This document shows, one piece after another, positions 54,935 through 64,000 of a stretch of DNA of 64,000 bases. Every line of letters begins with the position of its first letter. The first letter of the stretch is position 1. Under the pieces are notes generated by a model, which saw nothing but the letters and a program-made list of their open reading frames with translations, was not told the DNA's origin and made no database searches. The DNA comes from Halomonas sp. 'Soap Lake #6' (GTDB taxonomy: Bacteria > Pseudomonadota > Gammaproteobacteria > Pseudomonadales > Halomonadaceae): NCBI RefSeq assembly GCF_003031405.1, contig NZ_CP020469.1, positions 868,001 through 932,000 of the forward strand, read 5' to 3'. Both the position numbers and the translations under genes were made by a program.

Positions 54935-55969
54935 CTAGCGGTTCAGTCCTGTAGCACTAAATACAGGGTTCAAGCTGAAGCCAATGCTAATGCGGTGTAC
55001 CCGGTTGTCGTAATCGATCATGCTTTCACCATAGCCATAGTAGTACTGCAGGTGCGCCCGCAGGCTATTGAAAGCAGGCCAGCTATAGTCGATTTGGGTT
55101 CCGTAATTGCCCGCGCTAGGGTTTCCGCGGACTAAGCCTTCAATTTCATGGTTATTACTTAGCCGTTTAGCTAGCCGGATGTCGCCATAGCCCATAAAAC
55201 GGTGAATATCAGGGTTATCATCGCTGTTGTCGGACTCTGGTACACGCCAATAGGGGGCCAGGGTCAGCGCCCAGTCACCGCGCTGAAAGGTACTCTCCAT
55301 ATAAACTCGGTTCCAGCTACGGGAGAGTGGGTCTGAACGACCGTTAGACTGGTGATTAAAGGAAAACCGGTTGCGGGTATTTACCCAGCCCAATGCGCGC
55401 CATGCATTGTCAAAATCGATGAAGATTTCCGGCTCATAGTTAGTTTCTCTGAAGGGAGAAGAGGCATCGGTATTGTAAGCTTGCCACCAGCTACGCTGGG
55501 TGTAGCCAAAATAAACGTCGCCAATATCGCCAAACACATTCTCCGCCAGGTTGAACTTGGCGCTAAACTGGAACTTTACCTCTGCGCTGTTCGGAGAGCT
55601 CTCCTCTGTGATATTGCGAAAGTTCTCAGCATTTTGGTGAGTGCTATAGCTCACAGGGAATAAATAGTTGGCGCGGTGAGTCGTTATCGAAAAAGGGTTT
55701 CGGGAAGACTCTTGCTCAAGCTGTCGGCGCTCATTCAGGTCTTCAAGCGCCATTTCCTCGGGAAGAAGCTCCACCGGCAAATCCAGCGCCGCATCTTCTG
55801 GCTCATCAATTTGCTGCAGCTGCTGGTGCAGTTGATGAAGCTCGGTATTTAAAGCACGAATACGTGCTTCGACTGCCTCTCTAGAGTCGGCTAGCGCGCT
55901 GCTAGTAGTGAGCGTTTGTGCGCCTAAGAGTAGGATAAAGCCTGTACACAGCAGTTTTCGGGTGACCAT
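54935..55969 (-). CDS. pldA: Outer-membrane phospholipase A
   Basis: A 344-residue OMPLA homologue. After a signal peptide there is a coiled-coil-prone segment (residues 28-65, LNTELHQLHQQLQQI) and then the 12-strand barrel. The catalytic serine, histidine and asparagine lie in FNHQSNGRSDPLSRSWNRV. The barrel ends in SATGLNR rather than an aromatic residue. It hydrolyses phospholipids misplaced in the outer leaflet and is activated by dimerisation with calcium. ATG 55969 is preferred over TTG 55984. Confidence 0.93.
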   Translation of the reverse strand: MVTRKLLCTGFILLLGAQTLTTSSALADSREAVEARIRALNTELHQLHQQLQQIDEPEDAALDLPVELLPEEMALEDLNERRQLEQESSRNPFSITTHRANYLFPVSYSTHQNAENFRNITEESSPNSAEVKFQFSAKFNLAENVFGDIGDVYFGYTQRSWWQAYNTDASSPFRETNYEPEIFIDFDNAWRALGWVNTRNRFSFNHQSNGRSDPLSRSWNRVYMESTFQRGDWALTLAPYWRVPESDNSDDNPDIHRFMGYGDIRLAKRLSNNHEIEGLVRGNPSAGNYGTQIDYSWPAFNSLRAHLQYYYGYGESMIDYDNRVHRISIGFSLNPVFSATGLNR

Positions 55970-56131
55970 CAACGTGGCTCGCAAATAAAGATTAAACAGT
56001 TATCAGCGTCGTTACTATACAGTCTATAGGCACAAGTCAACTACTCTAGATTGCGCTGTAGGAGAGAACGTCTGACAATGGCGCCTCTTCCCGAAATTGT
56101 GGGTTTTCAGTGCCGATGAGGTCTATGAGAC

Positions 56132-59100
56132 GTGGTGAGATTCGCAGTCAAGGTGGTCATAAAAATCGTTTGGGTATTGGCCCTGGTTATCGGGAGCAGC
56201 GTCACTGCGGTAGGTGCTGATACCCTCGAGGGCGTGCCGACCAAAGAGCAGCTGTCCGGGCGCTTAGCCGAGCTTGAAACGCAAGAAGGTGAGCTAAGCG
56301 CACAGCAGAGACGTGACGTGGAGGCCTTGGAGGCGGCGCTGCAAGCCTACGATCGATTGGTTGCCGTTGATGAGCGCTTAAGTGCACTGGAGCAGCGTAT
56401 TGCCCAAGCGCCTGAGTTATTACTGCGCTTAGAGCGTGAGCTGAACGAGGCAGAGGAGTCTAGTCAGCAGCTCTCGGTCGATCATTTAAGCGATATGTCG
56501 TTGGAGGCGTTGGAATCCCAGCAAGCGGGAGCTGTGGTAGAACTTCAGCAGCTGCAGAGCCAATTAGCGGATGTTAATTCCCAGCTACTCGCTGCCCAGA
56601 CACTACCCGAGCGTGCCCAGCAAGCTATTTCCGATGCACTGCAGCGGTCTGAAAGTCTGCGCCGTGACCACGACGAGCGGGAAGCATTGCTGGAGGGGCG
56701 GCAACTTACTGCGCAAAACGATGTACGGTTGATCCAGCTGCGCCTTGAGCGGGCGCTGGCTGAGCGTGAAGTAAGCTTGAATCAACGTGAGCTGGGCGCT
56801 AACAGCCGGTTACGTGAGCTAGCTCAGCAGCGGCGTGACCTATTGTCACTGCAAATTGACCATTTAGAGCAGCAACTCAACTTACTTCAGGGGGTTATTG
56901 ATCGTCAGCGGCGCCTGCAGTCAGAACAGGCCATTGCCGACGCCGCCAGGGATGACCCGCTCATTGCAGAAGGGCATCCGGTGGTGCTACGTGCCCAGCA
57001 AGTTAACCAAGATCTAAGTCTTGAGTTGCTGCGTGCCACAGACCGTACCAATGGTATCGTACGGGAAAATATCGAAGCACAACGCCAACTGGAACAGGTG
57101 CGCCAGCTACAGCGCAGCCTCAATGAACAATTAGAGGCGATTCGTGGCAGCCAGCTTTTGTCACGCATTTTACGCGAGCAGCGTCAGTCACTGCCTTCTA
57201 TCGCTCCTCGCCGCGATTTACAGGACGAAATTGCAGACCTACGTTTAAAACAGTTTGATTTGGTCCGTCAACGTGACCAGCTTCGTCAAGGCGAGCGCCT
57301 AGCCAGCCAGCGGTTGCAAGAGGCTGGGTTAGAGGTCACTCCTGGCTTATTGGACTCCCTCACACGGCTTTATCAATCTCGCCGTGAGTTGGTGGAGCAG
57401 CTTGAGCAGTCCTACGGTAGTTTGCTCAGTGCAGCAATTGAGCTGCAGCTTAATCAACAACAGCTATTAACGACCACGCGTAGTTTGCGTGCCACCATTG
57501 ATGAGCATCTGTTTTGGGTTGCCAACAGTCGTCCGCTGGACGTGAACTGGTTTCGTCAACTGCCCCAAAACCTTCGGTTAGAGTGGCGTGAAGGGGAGTG
57601 GCGTGCCATTTTGCCTGCTCACTGGCAAGGGCTTTCATGGCAAATGCTGGCGGGCGCGCCGCTGTTGTTAATGAGCTTTTTACTAGTTGGATTGCGTCGG
57701 CGCATTAAGGCACGTCTAGCGCTGATTCACTCGCAAATTGGGCGATTGAAAAGTGATACCCAACTGCATACTCCCAAAGCCGTGCTATTAAATGCCCTGC
57801 TGGCTATTCCAGGACCACTTGCACTGGCGGGGATGGGCGTTGGCTTTCAGGCGGCAGAGGGCGCGCTGGCAAACAGCGTAGCGCCAGCCCTGTTGCAGCT
57901 GGGCCTAAGCTGGGGAGTGGTGGCTCTCGGACGTCGTTTGCTGGTGCCCGATGGCGTTGCTGAGCGGCACTTTACCTGGTCGCCAGCCTATAACGCACGG
58001 CTGCGTAAGCTGCTGGGGGGGCTAGGTGTGGCGTTAGCGCCTGTCGTGGCGATTGCGGCTATGTCGGGGCAGATGGAGACCCCTCTGGCATTACGACCAG
58101 TTGCAATAGGGATTTTGGCAGCAGGTTTATTGGCGATGAGCTGGTGGTTGGCGAAATTAATTTTATCCCATGTGCCATTTTTTGGCGTCAGGCTATTTCG
58201 CTTAATGCTGGGGCTGGCTATGGCGGCTGTGCCACTAATCCTGCTTGGCTTGGTTGCATGGGGTTATGAGTACACTGCTTTGCGCTTAATAGGGCGCTTT
58301 GCCATCACTCTCTACCTATTAGGGCTATGGGTGGTGGTCGAGGCCACAGTTGTGCGCAGCCTGGCGGTGGCTGCGCGCCGGCTAGCGTACCGGCGGGCGT
58401 TGGCTAGACGCCATGCCCAGGTACAAGAGGGTGCTGAAGGTGGATTGGAAGTAGTGGATGAACCGCCGCTTGATATGGAAAAGATCAACACCCAGTCTCT
58501 ACGGCTCTCTAAGCTGATACTACTGATTGGCTTCAGTGCGCTGCTGTATTTGGTTTGGTCGGATCTGCTGACGGTGCTGGGCTACTTGGATCAAGTATCG
58601 TTATGGGATGCCGAAGAGGGTGATCTCGTTGGCGATACACTGTCTATTTCGGATGTCTTTGCCGCTCTGCTGGTTATCGCACTAACGTTTATTATGGCCA
58701 GAAACCTGCCTGGGCTGCTGGAAGTGATGGTGTTGTCACGTTTGGCATTAAAGCAAGGTAGTGCTTATGCCATTAGCTCGTTGCTTTCATACACGATTGT
58801 CGGCACCGGGGTGGTTATGGCCCTGGCTACGTTGGGGGTTTCCTGGGATAAATTACAGTGGTTGATAGCGGCACTGAGCGTTGGCTTAGGCTTTGGTTTA
58901 CAGGAGATATTTGCTAATTTTATTTCCGGCCTAATTATTCTATTTGAGCGCCCTATCCGTATTGGCGACACTATTACACTTGGCAATCTTCACGGTACTG
59001 TTAGCCGGATACGTATACGGGCCACCACGGTGACCGACTTCGACCGCAAAGAAATTATTATTCCCAATAAGACCTTTGTGACCGACCAGCTTATCAACTG

Positions 59101-59473
59101 GTCACTGTCAGATAACGTTACCCGGGTAGTGCTCACCTATGGTGTCTCCCACGGCTCTGACTTGCCGCTAGTGCACCAACTATTACGCCAAGCAGCCGAT
59201 GAGAACGAGCGAGTGCTAACGGACCCAGAGCCTCAGGTGTTCTGCTTAAACTATGGGCAGCACAGTCTCAACTTCGAGCTACGTATCTTCGTGAACGACT
59301 TGGTTGACCGGCTGTTTGCCGCCGACGAGGTTAACTGCCGGGTGGATGAGCTGTTCCGTGATGCGGGGGTGAGAGTTGCCTTTGAACAAGTGGACGTGTG
59401 GCTGCACCCTGATGATGGAAAATCGGTCAAAGTGCAGTCAGCCAAGAAGCTACCGCCTGCCAATCTGAGTTAA
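56132..59473 (+). CDS. mscK: MscK/KefA-type large mechanosensitive channel
   Basis: An 1113-residue membrane protein. A signal peptide (IVWVLALVIGSSVTAVGA) leads into a periplasmic coiled-coil domain of about 470 residues rich in Gln, Leu and Arg (MscS porin domain). A set of about eleven helices follows, then the MscS core with VGLGFGLQEIFANFISGLII in the pore helix region and RIRATTVTDFDRKEIIIPNK in the beta domain. It releases solutes on hypo-osmotic shock, important for a salt-adapted cell. GTG 56132 is the likely start with GAGG 10 bases upstream. MscM (YjeP) homologues cannot be excluded. Confidence 0.92.
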   Translation: MVRFAVKVVIKIVWVLALVIGSSVTAVGADTLEGVPTKEQLSGRLAELETQEGELSAQQRRDVEALEAALQAYDRLVAVDERLSALEQRIAQAPELLLRLERELNEAEESSQQLSVDHLSDMSLEALESQQAGAVVELQQLQSQLADVNSQLLAAQTLPERAQQAISDALQRSESLRRDHDEREALLEGRQLTAQNDVRLIQLRLERALAEREVSLNQRELGANSRLRELAQQRRDLLSLQIDHLEQQLNLLQGVIDRQRRLQSEQAIADAARDDPLIAEGHPVVLRAQQVNQDLSLELLRATDRTNGIVRENIEAQRQLEQVRQLQRSLNEQLEAIRGSQLLSRILREQRQSLPSIAPRRDLQDEIADLRLKQFDLVRQRDQLRQGERLASQRLQEAGLEVTPGLLDSLTRLYQSRRELVEQLEQSYGSLLSAAIELQLNQQQLLTTTRSLRATIDEHLFWVANSRPLDVNWFRQLPQNLRLEWREGEWRAILPAHWQGLSWQMLAGAPLLLMSFLLVGLRRRIKARLALIHSQIGRLKSDTQLHTPKAVLLNALLAIPGPLALAGMGVGFQAAEGALANSVAPALLQLGLSWGVVALGRRLLVPDGVAERHFTWSPAYNARLRKLLGGLGVALAPVVAIAAMSGQMETPLALRPVAIGILAAGLLAMSWWLAKLILSHVPFFGVRLFRLMLGLAMAAVPLILLGLVAWGYEYTALRLIGRFAITLYLLGLWVVVEATVVRSLAVAARRLAYRRALARRHAQVQEGAEGGLEVVDEPPLDMEKINTQSLRLSKLILLIGFSALLYLVWSDLLTVLGYLDQVSLWDAEEGDLVGDTLSISDVFAALLVIALTFIMARNLPGLLEVMVLSRLALKQGSAYAISSLLSYTIVGTGVVMALATLGVSWDKLQWLIAALSVGLGFGLQEIFANFISGLIILFERPIRIGDTITLGNLHGTVSRIRIRATTVTDFDRKEIIIPNKTFVTDQLINWSLSDNVTRVVLTYGVSHGSDLPLVHQLLRQAADENERVLTDPEPQVFCLNYGQHSLNFELRIFVNDLVDRLFAADEVNCRVDELFRDAGVRVAFEQVDVWLHPDDGKSVKVQSAKKLPPANLS

Positions 59474-59497
59474 TTCACTCAGTGCTGATCCGGCCTG

Positions 59498-60250
59498 CTA
59501 GTGTTTAGCCGCCAATAATAAAAACTCCCGATTACCGTCGCTGCCGGTAATCGGGCTTTCTTGCCAGTGGCTAATGCTAAGCCCGCAGTGCGCACAAGCG
59601 GCGCGGATTTTTTGTTCTACCTCGGCATAGCGGCTGGGGTTACGTACCACACCGCGTTTATCCAGTGCGCCAGGCTCAAGCTCAAACTGTGGTTTTACCA
59701 GCGAAAGGAGCTGCCCCTGCTGGGGAAGCAGGGTGGCAATTTCAGGTAATATCAGCGTTTGCGAAATAAATGAGACATCCATCACCGCCAGGTCAATAGG
59801 GTGCTCGGTTAGCGCTTTTTGAAGCGCTGGAGAGCGGCTCATTTGACGGGCATTTAAGCCCTCTAAGCAGGTCACGCGGGGGTCGCCGCGAAGCACTTCT
59901 GCAAGCTGGCCATGACCGACTTCCACGCCAACTACATGCCGTGCACCAAACTGCAACGCGCAGTCAGTAAAGCCGCCTGTGGATTGGCCAATGTCCAGCA
60001 CACCCCGCCCATCTAAGCGTATCCCCAGCGCTTTTAGAACGCCTTCGAGTTTCAATCCCGCTCTGGAGGCATAGCGCTCCTCTGGGTCATCCTCAATACG
60101 TAAAGCAGTATCTAAGGGCCACTTTTCCGAAGGCTTGGTGAGCGCACGGCCATCCGTGTGGTAAACGCGCCCATTACGAATAAGTCGTTGGGCACGGGTA
60201 CGTGAGTTGGCCAGCCCTTGGCTGACCAGCAGTTGATCAAGTCTAATCAT
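59498..60250 (-). CDS. tlyA: TlyA-family rRNA 2'-O-methyltransferase
   Basis: A 250-residue protein. The S4 RNA-binding domain is at the N-terminus (RLDQLLVSQGLANSRTRAQR) and an FtsJ-like methyltransferase follows, with VLDIGQSTGGFTDCALQFGA as the SAM site and LVKPQFE as a later motif. The usual family text is D-I-G-A-S-T-G-G-F; here Gln replaces Ala. TlyA modifies cytidines in 16S and 23S rRNA in mycobacteria and is also annotated as a hemolysin. It is convergent with mscK. Confidence 0.9.
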   Translation of the reverse strand: MIRLDQLLVSQGLANSRTRAQRLIRNGRVYHTDGRALTKPSEKWPLDTALRIEDDPEERYASRAGLKLEGVLKALGIRLDGRGVLDIGQSTGGFTDCALQFGARHVVGVEVGHGQLAEVLRGDPRVTCLEGLNARQMSRSPALQKALTEHPIDLAVMDVSFISQTLILPEIATLLPQQGQLLSLVKPQFELEPGALDKRGVVRNPSRYAEVEQKIRAACAHCGLSISHWQESPITGSDGNREFLLLAAKH

Positions 60251-60276
60251 GGGGTCTATAGGGTCATTTTACACGG

Positions 60277-62322
60277 CTATAAGAGGTCTTCTGGCGGCAC
60301 CAGAGGGCCTTTGTCGGCCTGAAGTTCCGTCGGCGGTAGGCGGGCTGCTCCCCAGCTACGGTGCAAGTAGCCTTTGACGCACTCAAGCTCTTCGCTCGTA
60401 ACGTCAGCAAGTTCGCCTCGCTCCAGCGGATCGTAGTGGTAAATATACAGCCGGGAGGTGAATTGGTCGAAGGGAAGAGAGGCCTCGCCAAAGCGCTCGC
60501 CGTTACCCGACGTGCTTACTTTAACGCCATCGCCCCAGTTCTGCCCGCTATCGTTATTAGGGTTATAGAAGTAGACACGCATGACATCACTTGGGTCTAG
60601 TGAGGCCCGCAAAATTGTAATGGCGTGCCAGCCAATAAAGCGGGCAGCGCTGTCAGTTACCGCAATACCTGCTGGCTGGGGGTGAATCAGCGGTTGGTTG
60701 CCGTTGTAGTAGGGGTGATAGCTTGCATAGAAGTGGCGCACAAAGTCATCAACATTACAGAGCTGACCAGTGGCAACGTCCACATTGATGCTAAACCCTC
60801 GGCCTGACCACCAGCCATGAAACTCAGGGTTTACCCAGCGGTGTGGGTCACCCTCGCGGCCAATGCAGCGACGGCCCATTTCCGCATAAATACGATCTAA
60901 GTGGGGGACTACAATCAGTGAAACAGGGTCCAGGTCCATGGGCAGCTCAGAAGCAACGCCCAGGGCGCTCTCCATGGAGGAGATTGGTTGACCTTCGAAA
61001 TGCATAATGATTTCGTCATCTCGCGCCGCCCAGGTCACCATTTGCAGTAGATAATCAGGGTCATTGTAGGCCCACATGGAAAGTGCGCGGGCTGACTGGC
61101 AAGTGGGGTTATTGCCCTGGCCAACGCCCAGCGGTAGCCCCAGCATACAGAGCACGCCTTCAATTAACCGCGCCTTGGGCGATGCGGCAGTGCCATAGGC
61201 AACGTTCAGCCGCGCCTGAGCCCATTCTGAGAGCTTTAGATTAAGCTGGCGCCACATAGCCGGTGCTACCGGTGGCTGATAGAAAATGCCTCTTTCAAGC
61301 AGCAGTGCTAGGCCATAAACCGCCTGAGCTGTCGCAGGGTAAACGCCACTGCGAATCAGCGCGTGCACCAGCTCGCGGTAGCACAGCAGGCAGTCGCGGC
61401 CTGTTGCAGAAAGCCCCAGCGCTTCCGACAGCAGATGGTCTCCCTCCTCAAGGAGGTGGCGCAGTAGTACCGCGTGGTAGGGCGAAACCAAACCAGTATC
61501 GTGCATAGCACGGGCAAAACCGGTGGACTCTGCCTGCAGTGCTGCACTGTCCATGCGCTCCAGTCGCTCACGATACAGCTCAATACCTGGGTCTTCGCGG
61601 CAGGCTTGGGTCGGCCCGAAAAGCGAGCTCACCAACCGGTCGGCACCTTGCCCACTGGCGCCCAGATCAATCGCCGGGTTTGCTTGGCACAGGGCGATTT
61701 GGGTAATCATCTGCTTGATGGCATCGACCTGAATCGGTCGCTGCTTGAGAATTCGCCAGATTTCGTCGATTAACTGGTCGATGACGTGCTCGTAGCCAAT
61801 GCGTTCAGCCAAGTGCTGGAAAAGCTGGCGAGGAATAATGGCTAGCTTTCCCTGGGTTTCCCGTTCGGTCTCGCTTGGCGTATTAAACAGTAGCCACAGG
61901 TTAATGGCCATCACCTGGGTCAGGTAATGGTGAGCATGCTCCTGGGAGACGAGAGAGTGAGGGTAATTGCCCTTGGCGACGGCCAATAGTCGCAGTTCGC
62001 TCAACGCTTCTATTACCACGACGTTGGCATCGGCGCTCTTTAGGGAAAACGTTGTGAACGTAGGAATCAAGTATTGAGGGGTTTCCCAATCAGAGCCTGC
62101 AAACACGCCCGCGGATTCAAAATCCGCGGCGCGTGTTTCAAGGGCGGCAGGGCCGCCAACTTGCATCAAGATTCGGCGCGCGGTATCTAGTACGCGGGGC
62201 AGCTTTGCCGGTTTAGAAAATGCTGGCGCCTGGGAAAGCAGGCGCACCGCATCATCAAATTTGCTCAGCAATCCGTTTAGCTTGCCATCTTCAGAAGAAG
62301 ATGCCTCTTGATTGATCGTCAC
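60277..62322 (-). CDS. Large protein with papain-like Cys/His/Asn signature, family not recognised
   Basis: A 681-residue soluble protein with no signal peptide. I do not recognise a named family. The first 390 residues look mainly helical. In the C-terminal part, GQGNNPTCQS gives Gln402 and Cys408 at the Gln-x5-Cys spacing of papain (Q19, C25), IGWHAITI gives His566, and YFYNPNNDSGQNWGDG gives Asn587 with a downstream W-G-x-G like papain's N-S-W-G region. Order and context fit a clan CA cysteine peptidase or transamidase. The start is GTG 62322 with AGGA seven bases upstream. It lies 30 bp after an ATP-grasp gene and is surely co-transcribed with it. Confidence 0.75.
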   Translation of the reverse strand: MTINQEASSSEDGKLNGLLSKFDDAVRLLSQAPAFSKPAKLPRVLDTARRILMQVGGPAALETRAADFESAGVFAGSDWETPQYLIPTFTTFSLKSADANVVVIEALSELRLLAVAKGNYPHSLVSQEHAHHYLTQVMAINLWLLFNTPSETERETQGKLAIIPRQLFQHLAERIGYEHVIDQLIDEIWRILKQRPIQVDAIKQMITQIALCQANPAIDLGASGQGADRLVSSLFGPTQACREDPGIELYRERLERMDSAALQAESTGFARAMHDTGLVSPYHAVLLRHLLEEGDHLLSEALGLSATGRDCLLCYRELVHALIRSGVYPATAQAVYGLALLLERGIFYQPPVAPAMWRQLNLKLSEWAQARLNVAYGTAASPKARLIEGVLCMLGLPLGVGQGNNPTCQSARALSMWAYNDPDYLLQMVTWAARDDEIIMHFEGQPISSMESALGVASELPMDLDPVSLIVVPHLDRIYAEMGRRCIGREGDPHRWVNPEFHGWWSGRGFSINVDVATGQLCNVDDFVRHFYASYHPYYNGNQPLIHPQPAGIAVTDSAARFIGWHAITILRASLDPSDVMRVYFYNPNNDSGQNWGDGVKVSTSGNGERFGEASLPFDQFTSRLYIYHYDPLERGELADVTSEELECVKGYLHRSWGAARLPPTELQADKGPLVPPEDLL

Positions 62323-62352
62323 ATAGATTCCTTATCCTTGCCGCAGCGGGGA

Positions 62353-63576
62353 TTATACATAGAAGTCGAGGTCTTCTTGGCGTTTGAGTAGATCGCGGAT
62401 GGTATGTGCGTCCTCGCCTTTAAAGTAAATCAAGCCCCAATGGGTGCCAAAGGCGGTGCGTTTAGTGACTGTCTCTTCTGCTGGAGGCGTTAGCTCGTGA
62501 GACTCAAAGTATGGGTGATCTTCGGTCTCTTCGGGAATCTCCAGGCGGCTGACGACGCGGCGCCGCGGGTACACGCCAAAGCAGCCAGCGAAGCCGTCAG
62601 CATCAACAATTTCTTTGGGGAAGAACGCTGCCACTTCTTCTTGGGTGCTTTTAGGATCAAATACCAGCATGGACGCCTGGTAAGCGTTAAAGCCATAAAC
62701 TCGCTCCAATAGCTCAAAAACCTTGAAGCCAGGTGGGCGGTAGGCGACTTCACCAAAGTACATCTCGCCATCGCTGGTTACGAAGTACTCGGGGTGAATC
62801 AGGCCAAACTCAATATCAAACGCTTTAATCAGTTTTTCGATCTGCGCAGTGATCTGCTCGCGATACTTCTCAAGCTCTGGTGATGCAGGCACAAATACTG
62901 AATAACCGAGGGTGACATACTCAGAAATATTCAGGAAAGCGATTTTGCCATTATGTATCCAGGCTTCCACCGCGAATTCCCAGCCATCCAGGTGCGATTC
63001 CATCAGCACCGGAAACTCCTCATCGGGAATCATATCGACTTCGTCTGGGGTACGAATAACCCGGTGGCCAAGGCAACCTGCCTTATCAAAGGCTTTCAGG
63101 TGAATCGGGTCGTTGGGGTCACCATCCAGCTTAAGCAAGGTTTGGTTGACGCGCTTTAAAAAGCGAATAACGTCTTCTTTATCATGGGCCTCTTCAAAAA
63201 TACCCACACGAATGCCGCCTAGCTGGGCGCGACGCTTCATGAGCGCTTTGTCGCGCAGCAGTAGCGACTGGCCATAAAGACGAGGGTTGTCCAGCAGCAC
63301 GGAGTTGATTGCGCCTGCCCACTCCACCGTTTCTTCAAATAGCGGAATCGCGACGTCAACGCCTTTGTCTTTCAGCGTTTCGGCAATTTCGATCGAGCGG
63401 TCATTGAGACGCTCAAAATTCCAGGGAACATAAGGAATATCGTGCTTTTGGCAATACTCTTCGGCCCAATCCGGTGCAACCACTATGTAACGTCGGTCAA
63501 AATTCTCCGCCGCTTCTATCGCATTGAGGCTCCAACCTAGTAGGGCGATATAGCCCTTATTGGGATCCTTTTGCAT
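62353..63576 (-). CDS. ATP-grasp family carboxylate ligase
   Basis: A 407-residue ATP-grasp enzyme. The N-terminal 110 residues form a pre-ATP-grasp domain. HLKAFDKAGCLG (159-170) contains the ATP-binding lysine K161, LMESHLDGWEFAVEAWIHNG follows, and GEVAYRPPG (275-283) has the metal-binding Glu276 and Arg280. HPEYF at 261-265 is also typical. Such enzymes join a carboxylate to an amine or thiol through an acyl phosphate. The substrate cannot be deduced. AGGAG lies eight bases before ATG 63576. The next gene, 30 bp downstream, carries a papain-like signature, so ligation and cleavage, or transfer, of an amide may be coupled. Confidence 0.85.
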   Translation of the reverse strand: MQKDPNKGYIALLGWSLNAIEAAENFDRRYIVVAPDWAEEYCQKHDIPYVPWNFERLNDRSIEIAETLKDKGVDVAIPLFEETVEWAGAINSVLLDNPRLYGQSLLLRDKALMKRRAQLGGIRVGIFEEAHDKEDVIRFLKRVNQTLLKLDGDPNDPIHLKAFDKAGCLGHRVIRTPDEVDMIPDEEFPVLMESHLDGWEFAVEAWIHNGKIAFLNISEYVTLGYSVFVPASPELEKYREQITAQIEKLIKAFDIEFGLIHPEYFVTSDGEMYFGEVAYRPPGFKVFELLERVYGFNAYQASMLVFDPKSTQEEVAAFFPKEIVDADGFAGCFGVYPRRRVVSRLEIPEETEDHPYFESHELTPPAEETVTKRTAFGTHWGLIYFKGEDAHTIRDLLKRQEDLDFYV

Positions 63577-63787
63577 GATGGTAACTCCTGTGGGTGGGTG
63601 AATAAAATTGCCTTACCACTGCCTTCACCATACACGACAGGGCTTGCCGTCGGCTAATTAGTAACCACTGAAAGGAAAATGGGTGGGAATTCGCTGCGTT
63701 TGGTGATGTCTGCTAAAGGGCTACACTGGAATATGGTAGGCTAGTCGCGAAAACGTTACTTTTAAATGGCAAGAGGAATGGGCCAAG

Positions 63788-64000
63788 ATGGCGGCCAAGC
63801 CGATCTATCGTGTGGTGGTTCACCAACAGGGTGAAATTTGGGATTTATACGTAAGAGAGATCTTTCAAAGCGAACTCTGGGGCTTTATTGAAGTCGAGGA
63901 GTTTGTCTTTGATGATGCCTCGCGGGTAGTTGTTGATCCTGGAGCGGAAAAGCTGCAACGGACCTTTGAAGGAGTAAAGCGCAGTTATCTACCGCTTAAT
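63788..64000 (+). CDS. DUF1820 protein, 3' end outside window
   Basis: The first 71 codons of a protein starting MAAKPIYRVVVHQQGEIWDL and continuing with IFQSELWGFIEVEEFVF and EGVKRSYLP, a strong match to my memory of DUF1820, a short conserved gammaproteobacterial family of unknown function. AGAGG lies upstream of ATG 63788. A possible promoter is TTGGTG, a 16-base spacer and TACACT about 80 bp upstream. The gene is divergent from the ATP-grasp operon. Confidence 0.85.
   Translation, partial: MAAKPIYRVVVHQQGEIWDLYVREIFQSELWGFIEVEEFVFDDASRVVVDPGAEKLQRTFEGVKRSYLPLN

Overview
The window looks like the chromosome of a moderately G+C-rich marine or halophilic gammaproteobacterium, most likely a member of Halomonadaceae (Halomonas/Vreelandella). 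This rests on a polyhydroxyalkanoate synthase with the unusual SYCVG active-site box next to a phasin and a DUF6489 protein, on the gene orders lolB-ispE-tRNAGln-prs-rplY-pth-ychF and miaB-phoH-ybeY-corC-lnt, and on many outer-membrane functions. The assignment is an inference from protein character and synteny; no database was searched.

Layout: 1-4.1 kb holds the end of an AtuA-type operon, an MFS transporter and a sodium-coupled NSS transporter. 4.2-7.2 kb holds umuDC, whose upstream region is interrupted by a complete 1047-bp IS1595-family element with 8-bp target duplications. Removing the element restores a near-consensus LexA box. 7.3-12.1 kb holds an alpha/beta hydrolase, a patatin-like phospholipase, an Smr endonuclease-like protein, prmB and aroC. 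12.2-15.1 kb is the PHA granule cluster (DUF6489, phasin, phaC). A Tat-exported amidohydrolase follows.

17.3-22.8 kb is the minus-strand miaB-phoH-ybeY-corC-lnt block, for tRNA modification, rRNA processing and lipoprotein acylation. A three-gene tRNA-Asn cluster, an orphan arsR-like gene, the prc protease and an M18 aminopeptidase come next. 27.7-35.1 kb (minus) is the conserved ychF-pth-rplY-prs-tRNAGln-ispE-lolB-TPR block, with tRNA-Met at its end. 35.3-39.8 kb (plus) is hemA-prfA-prmC-lrp-moeB. 40-42.3 kb is ahpC/ahpF, 42.7-46.9 kb is a potFGHI-type polyamine importer, and 48.1-52.3 kb is an RND efflux pump and its adaptor. The rest holds a BaiN-type flavoprotein, yqjD-yqjE-yqjK-like genes, pldA, an MscK-type channel, tlyA, and a two-gene operon (ATP-grasp ligase plus a large protein with a papain-like Cys/His/Asn signature). 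A DUF1820 gene runs off the end.

Most of the window is core genome. The three signals most worth following are the IS insertion that splits the SOS operator of umuDC, the ATP-grasp/papain-like pair at 60.3-63.6 kb, and a recurrent pattern of short tandem duplications (12-20 bp periods) in intergenic spacers. In at least four genes one repeat unit contains the stop codon.
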